From Gliomastix tumulicola (Eukaryota > Ascomycota > Sordariomycetes > Hypocreales > Bionectriaceae): DNA of 64,000 nt. The DNA lies in assembly GCA_001599755.1 (NCBI GenBank), contig BCHX01000003.1:2763289-2827288 (forward strand). Reading direction: 5' to 3'. The translations under genes were made by a program, and so were the position numbers. This document shows positions 56,689 through 64,000 of this stretch, one piece after another (the stretch's first letter is position 1; each line of letters starts with the position of its first letter). The notes beneath the pieces are model-generated. The model made no database searches. It was not told where the DNA came from and worked only from the letters and a program-made list of their open reading frames with translations.

Positions 56689-58104
56689 ATGACCTTGGAC
56701 AAGACCAGCCAGGGCCAAGACACTTCTGAGTCCAGCCAGCAAGTCATGGATCAACGCCGCCCCTACAACGGCAACGAGGAAACCTCGGACAACATTCCTC
56801 TCGAATTGCTTCCTGTCCAACACGACCAGAGTCCCAGCGAGAGCAACAATGAGGCCGACCAAATCCCAGACGGCGGAGTACGCGCCTGGCTTGTCGTCCT
56901 CGGAGGCTTCCTGGGCTTCTCAACTGGCTACGGCATGCTCAACTCTTGGGGCACGTTCCAGGCCTACTATGCTCTGACCTGGGAAAACGAGAGCATTGCC
57001 AATATCAGTTGGATTGGAAGTCTCCAGCCCGGTCTTCTGTTTCTCTTGGGCTGTGTTTTCGGACCTGCGTTTGATCGGTTCGGTGCTCGCCCTCTCATGA
57101 TCGCCGGCAGTCTCTTCTACGTTCTGTCGTTCATCCTCGCCAGCTTCTCTTGCCGGCTCTGGCACTACCTCCTTACCCAGGGTGTCCTCCTCGGCATCAG
57201 TAACGGTCTCCTGTTCTATGGTGCCAATGGTGCCATCGCTGGCTGGTTTGACAAGCACCGCGGGCTTGCTCTCGGCCTCGCCGCTTGCGGATCCTCAATC
57301 GGGGGTATCTGCTGGCCTCTTCTCATCGACAAACTTCTTTATTCTGCTGGTCTCCAATGGACTCATCGTATCATGGCCTTCATCTCTCTGCCGATCCTGA
57401 CTGCCGCTTGCTTCTTTGTCAAGGAGCGAAAGACGCCCGCCACCGAGAATAGCTCCCAAGGCTTCGCTCAGTGGATGGAGAAGGCAAAGAGCACCCTCCT
57501 CCGAACCGACTTCCTCTTCATGGGTCTGTCGCTCTTTCTCGTCTTCCTTGGTATCATGATCCCTTTCAACTACATTCCTCTCTGGGCAGTCTTCAATGGC
57601 ACCACGATGACCAGGGCCAACGTCTACCTCTCCATCTGCTACTCAGGCTCCGTCGTCGGCCGCATCGCATCCGGATGGCTGGCCGACCGCCTCGGACACT
57701 TTAACATCCTGGCCATCTCGTGCTGCCTCGCGGGCATCGTCACCGCGGCCTGGATCAAGATGGACACTGTCGAGTCCATGGGCGCCTTCGCCTTCCTCTA
57801 CGGGCTGTTCTCCGGCGCCAGCGCGCCCCTGGTGCCCTCCTGCGTGACCGAGATCTCGTCCGATATGAGCACGGTCGGCCTTCGTCTTAGCGCGGTGATG
57901 GCCATGTGCTCTGTCAGTACCGTGGGAGGGGGCCCGGCTGCCGGTGCGCTTTTTGACAAGGCGGAGCATGGATACGTGGGGTATCTCGCCGTCTTCCTCT
58001 TCTCGGGCATCGCGACGCTGGCGGGAGGCATCGTGCTGTTCGTGGTTGGCCTTGTTTGGGTGCCCGTGAACCGACTCTTCGGACTCCGGGCCTCATCAAG
58101 ATAG
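56689..58104 (+). CDS. MFS monocarboxylate-type transporter
   Basis: Single-exon gene of 471 residues with 12 predicted membrane helices in two sets of six. The cytosolic N-terminus (about 1-62) is hydrophilic. Helix 1 starts after DGGVRAW (61-67), the monocarboxylate-porter (SLC16/MCH) signature. The loop between helices 2 and 3 carries the MFS motif as GPAFDRFGARPL, and its second-half copy reads GWLADRLGHFN. The central loop (KERKTPATENSSQG) is short. Substrates of fungal relatives include monocarboxylates, riboflavin and unknown metabolites, so the cargo cannot be inferred. It lies 2 kb upstream of a Zn2Cys6 regulator in the same orientation, but there is no biosynthetic cluster around them. 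Confidence 0.92.
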   Translation: MTLDKTSQGQDTSESSQQVMDQRRPYNGNEETSDNIPLELLPVQHDQSPSESNNEADQIPDGGVRAWLVVLGGFLGFSTGYGMLNSWGTFQAYYALTWENESIANISWIGSLQPGLLFLLGCVFGPAFDRFGARPLMIAGSLFYVLSFILASFSCRLWHYLLTQGVLLGISNGLLFYGANGAIAGWFDKHRGLALGLAACGSSIGGICWPLLIDKLLYSAGLQWTHRIMAFISLPILTAACFFVKERKTPATENSSQGFAQWMEKAKSTLLRTDFLFMGLSLFLVFLGIMIPFNYIPLWAVFNGTTMTRANVYLSICYSGSVVGRIASGWLADRLGHFNILAISCCLAGIVTAAWIKMDTVESMGAFAFLYGLFSGASAPLVPSCVTEISSDMSTVGLRLSAVMAMCSVSTVGGGPAAGALFDKAEHGYVGYLAVFLFSGIATLAGGIVLFVVGLVWVPVNRLFGLRASSR

Positions 58105-58971
58105 AGCCTGCTCCGTCCTACGGGAACGAAAATGTTCATGTTGATGGCATGGCTATAGACTGGCGTATGAGCCGGGGTTTTGTTCTTTGTTCTTTTTGAG
58201 TTTGGTTTGGGAGTCGACCAGCGTGTTCTGGCGCTCTGAAGGTTGCCTTCGACAATAGGTGCCGGTTTACTACATTCTATTTAATACAGGTGTTCTTTGA
58301 GGCCCATCCCTTTTGCCTTTGTGATTTTCTACATTGCTAAATGAAGTGGTAGACGGGACTTGATGTCAGCGTAACTAGATCTGCTTTACATGGCGAGACT
58401 GAGTTGTCTTGATCATACTGATGAATGGGAATGGATCTTCCACGGTACTACTTTACGATGCTGAACCTTGGTGATGGTGATTGCCAGCCACTTGCCAGGC
58501 ACACCTTGACCTCTTGGAATAGCTCCAGTGCCACGATGAATTAAGATTTGCCATGTCAATAGTCGAGCTATTGGTCTGGTCCCTTTGCGTAGCTCCAGTG
58601 TGAAACTGGCAAGTGCGTAGCATCAGCCTATAGTTGACGATTCGGAAAGCACTGATTCATCCATTGGCCGAAGTTGCCCGAGCTACTATTCCTGGGTCCC
58701 AAGATTGAAGGGCCTCGTCCGGAGAAAATATCAGGCCAGGGGGGGGGGGGGCCAATCGATCGCACGATTTGACACTGTCGTGGCAGGGCTTCAGAGGCGC
58801 ACGTCCGCTGTCTGTCAGGGGTCCGGTGTGTATAATAAGGTACGGGAAGGCCGTGCTGCTAGGGCTTGGTCAGTGGAGTGGAAGGAAGGCGTCTTGAAAC
58901 ACGACAGAAACCAAGGCAGATCACGACTCGCAGCTTCGGTCCCTTTTCGCACGTGGCTCTCGGACTAGGGA

Positions 58972-58992
58972 GGCAGCTGTGGCCGAGTGGTT
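58972..58992 (+). pseudogene. 5' fragment resembling a Ser/Leu tRNA
   Basis: The sequence from 58972 begins GGCAGC and continues with TGGCCGAGTGGTT, the acceptor and D-arm start of class II (Ser/Leu) tRNAs, with an internal A-box. No matching anticodon arm, B-box (GGTTCGANTCC) or 3' acceptor strand follows within 100 nt. It is therefore at best a truncated tRNA relic. Confidence 0.35.
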
Positions 58993-59745
58993 GTGCTGAC
59001 TGTGATGGTCCAGGAACGGGAATCATCGTCGTAGGCAATTAGTCGAGGGCCAGGTATCGGTGATCATTCATGGTCGAGGCGACGAGTTGAAGTGTCAAGA
59101 ATGACCGAGAGGCGAGGACAGACAGCCAGGGTCCTCGGTACGTATCCCCAGCTGACATGTCATTTGGCAGGCCAGCACCAGGAAGCAGGGCAGGAGCAGT
59201 CGAGTCCGAGGGGGCAAGAGCAGCGCACAGGCAGCGCACGGGAAGGTACAACTGGTACTTCCTGCCGGCTCTCAGAAAGTACCGCCCCTCCGTAAGGCAA
59301 GTACTCCCCCAGTCAGCATTCTCAGCTCAAGCCTTACTGAGGTGCAGCGTCGAGCCCTGGCTGGTATTACTCACTCAGCTCGAGAGCGGACAGTTTCAAA
59401 CGGTGGGCGTAAGCGGGCATACGGCACCATGAATTGCACCCGCTGGGTCTTCGACTAATACTGCTAGGAAGCTGTTATTACATCACAGACCAACTGCTAA
59501 AGGTGGCATGTAGTAATATTCTGCATCGAGTGCTCTTTCCCCCCTGCAACTCCATGGAGACCCTGGGCGTAATGTGGGGCTCGCGCTGTGGAGATTTGGG
59601 GAGCTATCAATCTTCTGCAGACCCCCCCGCCGTGGTCTTAACAATCCCATCACCACCACCTTCACTCCACCAAACCCAAACCTCACCTCCTCGCATTACG
59701 CCTACTCCGTCCCCCCTCGACTCCCTCCTGGTAGGGCCCTCCATG

Positions 59746-59787
59746 TTCCATGATGGACTCCATGATGCTCCATGATGCTCCATGATG
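59746..59787 (+). repeat. Tandem CTCCATGATG repeat
   Basis: One degenerate and three perfect copies of a ten-base unit, each with an ATG, followed by a partial copy. Lies about 400 nt before the Zn2Cys6 start. Confidence 0.9.
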
Positions 59788-60189
59788 CCCCATCAGGGCT
59801 GACCACTGGAGAAGGTGCAGCAGCACGTTGCATGTACCATCATCGCGAATCCTTGGGCCCCCCATGCGAGTCTGATGCCGACCATTTCGCTATTAGCCTA
59901 CGCAAATTTAGAACGTCTGGGTCTGCAATCCTACGAAGCTCGACTACTCCTGCATGCGCACCAGCATGTTACGACCTGTCTGCTACGTCAGGTTGGGATA
60001 TCTCAAGGGACATATATCTCCTGGACCCCGAACATCTTTATCTACTCTGTCTCTGGTCCCTGGTTCATCAAACCTCAAGAACACATCTTTTCCCATCACA
60101 GTATCTCAGTCTACTAGGTGATGAGACAAAGTTGTTCAACCAAGACACACACTTGAACATACACACTTACATAACACATACCAGACACA

Positions 60190-62562
60190 ATGGCTTCCAA
60201 GCATCGCCTCAGGCGCTCATGTGCCTTCTGCCGTGCCAGGAAGATCAAGTGCTCCAACGAGACTATCTGCGAGGCATGCCGCAGACAGGGTGCTGATTGC
60301 ATCTACGACTTCGAGCCTCCTCGACCCAGGAACCGCCCCAGCATGGACGGCAATGGGAGGTCCGACTCTCTCAACAGACAACGATCTACGACCGAAGGGT
60401 CTTCCAAGGGAAGCCCTGGCCCTCTGGGCCCCATGACCGACGAGCCTTTCCTCACAGACGATATCGAAGACGTTGCCACCGCTCTGGACCGCACCTTCTT
60501 CGAGAACTTCCCTCCCCACAACAATGCCTCGCAGCGATCAATGCCTCGGGTCAACATGGCCACCCAGCAGGCCAAGTACTCGAGCCTCCTCTCCCTTCTT
60601 AGCCACGACCTCGTTAGCCTCTCGACGGGCCAATTGGGCTCCCTTGGCTGCTCGCGCCTGGATGAGCAAAACCCACGCTTCTTCCTATCTGGCCTCGAAC
60701 ACGACACCACCCAGACTATGTTCGATTCGCCTCCCCCGACAACGAACCCGGTCACCGAGTACGGACAGCGACAGCAGATGCAGCTCATCGACGTTTGGTA
60801 CTCCAATCATCCGCTGTCCTTCCTGGTGAACAAGACTCTGCTCCTTCGAGAGCTCCGAGATGGCACACATGACGAGATCCTTCTGGCTACCATGCTTGCC
60901 GATGCCAACCTTACCATCGGAAGCGAGATGACCAACGCTCGTGGTCAGGCTCTGATCCAATATGCGACCTCGCAGCTTCGCCACCGTCCTCTTCAGACTA
61001 CGAAGAACAGTGGTGTGGCAACGGACTCGGGAACCGTCGTCTACAGCGGTATCTCGACTAGGATCTTCAGTAACATCTCTACTGTTCAGGCCTTGATGCT
61101 CCTTGGGTGGAACGCTATGGGCGCTGGCCAATTCCGCCGTGCCATCAACTACATCCAGCTTGCCAACCAATTGGTGACTGATCTGAAGGAGCAGGTCACG
61201 AGCAACGATGGCATGCACCTGTCGAGTCGCATCAACGGCATTGACGTGTACGATGTCGAGAAGGAGCTCATTGACTACCTGTACTGGACGACCTACTCCC
61301 TGATCGTTTGGGTTTACCTGCAGACTGGCCGTGGCCACTTCGCCACATCGCCAACTGTCCTCACGCCCATCATGATTCCCCAGACTGAGGGGTCCTCATC
61401 CTCAGTCCAGCTTGATCTCGTGTCCGAGAACGTGAACACGATTCAGAAGCAGAAGTCGTGCATCAGGGAGATGTGGGCCCTCGCCCATGTCACCATTGCC
61501 ATCGCCCATGGCTGCGGATTCCATCCTCTGCAGCAGAGGAACCTCATGGTCAACCCTGTCCAGAGGTGCCGCGAGACCAATGGGTTCCTCATGGAGGCCA
61601 TCCATGGCCTGAGTAAGCAGGGTGCCGACGTCTCGTCTGCGAGCTTCGTCGCTCTTGTCTACCACACTTTGGCGATCCAATTGCTCTTCCCTGCTCACAC
61701 TGAAGACCTTGTCGTCACGGACTTGGTTGACCGTCTATGCTACTCTATGGAAGAGATTCTGCAGATCTTTGGCCATGTGTCGCGACTTCCTGAAGACCCA
61801 TTGGCGTCTGCCACAACGATGCGGTCCTCGCTACCTGCAGTTCTCGGGATGGCGCTTGATTCCTCATCCCGAGCACTTATGGTGATCGACGCTAAGCGCG
61901 TCGGGGGCATGATGACCCATGCCTTCTCCTCTGTTCAGGTTTACGGGCCAACTCTAGAGGCCATGGCCCGTCGGCTATACACTGTGAGCAAGGATGACTT
62001 CCTTGATCAGCGCAGCAGCCTTCGCGTCATCCGCAAGAAGCTCAAGACTTCCATGCGCGCCTTTGGCTCCGGCTCCGCTGGCTCAGCTCACAGTTCATCT
62101 GGCAGCGAACGCGGGGCGCTTTCCCCCCCTCAAGCCTCTGCCAGCCTCTCTCCCGATTCGAGGGCGTCGACTGCGACCACCCCGGAGATGGAGCCTCAGC
62201 CAACCTTTATTGCGCCCAAGGACACTCACGTGGTCAAGGCTGAGCCAATGGCCGAGCCCATGTTCAACCAGATGAACGCGGCGAAGGCACAGTGGCGACC
62301 CAATGCTGTTCCCACCAACACTGCCGCGCCCAACGATCTGATGTACAATCAGATGGACCCCAATGCTCTTGGGATCCAGTCTCGCGAGGACCTGAGCTTG
62401 TCCGGCCTCGTCGACCTCCAGCACGCTTGGCTCCCCCAGATGCCCCCTATGATGGATGTCGACATGGGTGCGGTTCAATGGGAGTGGCCGAGCCAAGACA
62501 TGAAGGCCAATGGCATGGTGCAGAATCCCGCCATCTGGTCCGACATGGATATGGTGCTGTGA
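60190..62562 (+). CDS. Zn2Cys6 transcription factor
   Basis: Single-exon gene of 790 residues. The zinc cluster at 11-37 is C-X2-C-X6-C-X5-C-X2-C-X6-C (Cys 11, 14, 21, 27, 30, 37), with the basic RARKIK between the first cysteines. The linker is Arg/Pro-rich. Residues about 190-600 are the helical fungal transcription-factor middle homology region, for example WYSNHPLSFLVNKTLLL, YLYWTTYSLIVWVYLQTGRG and REMWALAHVTIAIAHGCGFH. The C-terminal 130 residues are Ser/Pro/Met-rich with acidic spots and repeated MFNQM/MYNQM motifs, a likely activation region. Start context CACAATGGC is good. I do not recognise a specific orthologue. The MFS gene 2 kb upstream could be a target, but that is only proximity. 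Confidence 0.92.
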   Translation: MASKHRLRRSCAFCRARKIKCSNETICEACRRQGADCIYDFEPPRPRNRPSMDGNGRSDSLNRQRSTTEGSSKGSPGPLGPMTDEPFLTDDIEDVATALDRTFFENFPPHNNASQRSMPRVNMATQQAKYSSLLSLLSHDLVSLSTGQLGSLGCSRLDEQNPRFFLSGLEHDTTQTMFDSPPPTTNPVTEYGQRQQMQLIDVWYSNHPLSFLVNKTLLLRELRDGTHDEILLATMLADANLTIGSEMTNARGQALIQYATSQLRHRPLQTTKNSGVATDSGTVVYSGISTRIFSNISTVQALMLLGWNAMGAGQFRRAINYIQLANQLVTDLKEQVTSNDGMHLSSRINGIDVYDVEKELIDYLYWTTYSLIVWVYLQTGRGHFATSPTVLTPIMIPQTEGSSSSVQLDLVSENVNTIQKQKSCIREMWALAHVTIAIAHGCGFHPLQQRNLMVNPVQRCRETNGFLMEAIHGLSKQGADVSSASFVALVYHTLAIQLLFPAHTEDLVVTDLVDRLCYSMEEILQIFGHVSRLPEDPLASATTMRSSLPAVLGMALDSSSRALMVIDAKRVGGMMTHAFSSVQVYGPTLEAMARRLYTVSKDDFLDQRSSLRVIRKKLKTSMRAFGSGSAGSAHSSSGSERGALSPPQASASLSPDSRASTATTPEMEPQPTFIAPKDTHVVKAEPMAEPMFNQMNAAKAQWRPNAVPTNTAAPNDLMYNQMDPNALGIQSREDLSLSGLVDLQHAWLPQMPPMMDVDMGAVQWEWPSQDMKANGMVQNPAIWSDMDMVL

Positions 62563-64000
62563 AGCAAAGCGCACACGCCAACTATTACGAGAGATGGGCC
62601 TGGCAGGTTAAGGGGGATTCCCCAAGAATACCCACACCTGTCAGCATCGAATCATCTTGGAGATGAGCACACGTTCTGTCCCTATCCACAACAACAAACA
62701 CCAAAGGGACTTCATTTTTCTGCTTTTGATGTTTTGTTTTCCCCTTGCACGATTGCCTCTTTTTGGGTTTAATTTTTTTTTCCTGTGTGTTTTTTTTTTT
62801 TTTCACATCAGCGATACCCACTCCGATCAACACGGAGTAATGACGACGATTGGATATTTTGGATTATAATATGGGCGCACATGTTTTTTTTGGGTAGAGA
62901 GACTGGCAGGCAACAAGCCTCTATGATGAATGGTTTTTTGTTTATTTTTGGTCACGTTTTGGGTTTCTGTATGATCACAAGCTTTTTACTCAATGGACTG
63001 GCATGTCTCGGACTCGAACAAATTCACACCCATCTTTTCTTCGCATTTTCAGATGATTGCCTTTGTCCCATGTGAACTGACACAAACATGCAAGGCCCCT
63101 GGTCTAGAAGCGCGACGGCTTCCCCGTACTCTAACCTGGGCAATCTAGGCTCTGGCCGTTTCATGATCTCATCCTATTATCCCTGTGCCTCTCTTGGCCT
63201 CGTTCCCCTGGAGCCCCCTCCCCCCTCCCGAGTCCCCTGCCTCCCCTCCCGACCCTGATTCGAGGTGCGCTGGACCCTGAGATTTGGAATCGGCGGTGGC
63301 GTTCTTGTCCAGTCGACTGGGCTGGACTTGGTGCCTGATCCCCTTGTCCTCCTCCCCCCCTCCCTACCTTACTCGTACCTGTGATAGGTGATTCCGGCCA
63401 TTTGCCCAGTCAATAATAACTTGGTCGTGAAATGCGCTTTGCCATTCTCGGTTCCACGTGCATACGGTCTCTCTCCAAGTTCGCGAGTGTGGCGAAAAAC
63501 CGTTACAATGCAAATCTGTATTTACAGCAGGCATCCAGACGCTTCTATCGAGGGCAGATGATCTACGACAGTCAAAGATAGGAGAGTTTCATAATTTTGG
63601 ATGAACTTTGCGCGCGCCGCCCTTAGCGACGAATATTCCCCGAGTCTCAAAGTTCTGATCAGTTGATGAGCCGAATGTCGCGCAGATTAGGACTTTGCGA
63701 GTGGCGCGCGCGCACAGACAAGGCAAGCCCTGGATGGCACAATCGCGAAGATGGGATTCTTGTCAGAGTGGTTGGTTGGTTGGTGGACAAAAGCAAGCCC
63801 GTGATCTGCTGGTCTAGCATTCCGTGAAGGAGAGATCGCCGGCCACGCTACCGCGCGATGAGCGATGTGGCTGCTGCAAGCTCCATGGTTTTTAAAAAAA
63901 AACCGCCACCTTTTGCTCTTATTCTTCGCATTCGATTATTTTTAAGTCATCGACGAATGGCCTTACTGCACGTGAATCGGACTGCCCTTTCCTGCTTGCT
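62563..64000. other. 3' flank of the Zn2Cys6 gene to window end
   Basis: T-rich 3' UTR-like sequence (62700-63000) is followed by C-rich and mixed sequence without a supported gene. A run of A at about 63894-63902 follows TTTTT. Nothing else is recognised. Confidence 0.5.

Larger units (their letters stand above)
58105..60189. other. Intergenic region upstream of the Zn2Cys6 gene
   Basis: No protein gene is supported. It contains a G12-13 run (58739-58752), a class II tRNA-like 5' fragment (58972-58992), a tandem ten-base repeat (59746-59787) and the promoter or leader of the Zn2Cys6 gene. Confidence 0.45.

Noticed and set aside
56689..62562. MFS transporter plus Zn2Cys6 factor as part of a secondary-metabolite cluster
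   Set aside because: No backbone enzyme (PKS, NRPS, terpene synthase) or tailoring enzyme is present nearby; flanking genes are housekeeping.

Overview
This window is nuclear DNA of a filamentous ascomycete (Pezizomycotina), most likely a Sordariomycete. The genes have short introns, mostly 55-150 nt, with GT...AG ends and CTRAY-like branch points. Coding third positions are rich in C and G. The gene families are typical of such fungi: an NsdD/SUB-1 GATA factor, a group II G-alpha, a fungal Zn2Cys6 regulator, a membrane-anchored GH3 beta-glucosidase and a fungal GH24 lysozyme. I cannot name the genus. Two ambiguous bases (N at 4530 and 6354) show it is an assembled draft.

Layout. 1-9.5 kb is gene-dense housekeeping: 5' part of a 20S proteasome alpha subunit (-), a WKF-domain protein (+), a PHYHD1-type dioxygenase (-), a claudin-like four-helix membrane protein (-), a Nit2-type omega-amidase (+) and spermidine synthase (-). 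At 12.5-19.1 kb lie a G-alpha subunit (+) and an eight-exon GH3 beta-glucosidase (+). From 19.1 to 31.3 kb is a 12 kb stretch with no gene I can support, ending in the pyrimidine-rich upstream region of the nsdD orthologue (+, 31.3-33.0 kb). Another gene-poor stretch, rich in simple repeats and G/C runs, covers 33.0-39.6 kb. Then come glutamate-cysteine ligase (-), a secreted T4-type lysozyme (+) with a clear TATA box, the TOR-complex WD protein LST8 (-), a candidate small cysteine-pair protein (-), a tail-anchored FHA protein (-), an IFRD-family protein (+), a monocarboxylate-type MFS transporter (+) and a Zn2Cys6 transcription factor (+). The last 1.4 kb is non-coding.

All gene models were rebuilt by reading splice sites by eye; reading phase was checked at every junction and each total length is a multiple of three (for the proteasome gene, the visible part only). 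Three start codons sit in very small first exons (7 nt in the proteasome gene, 11 nt in glutamate-cysteine ligase, 22 nt in LST8) and are easily missed.

The genes do not form a biosynthetic cluster or operon-like system. They are mostly independent housekeeping or regulatory loci. Polyamine synthesis (SPE3), glutathione synthesis (GSH1), TOR signalling (LST8), G-protein signalling and sexual/asexual development control (nsdD) are each represented by one gene. I found no convincing transposon, CRISPR array, complete tRNA or new defence system. The most interesting items are the lysozyme, the small cysteine-pair gene, the FHA protein with SUMO-interaction-like motifs, the uORF that overlaps the beta-glucosidase start, and the large non-coding region before nsdD.
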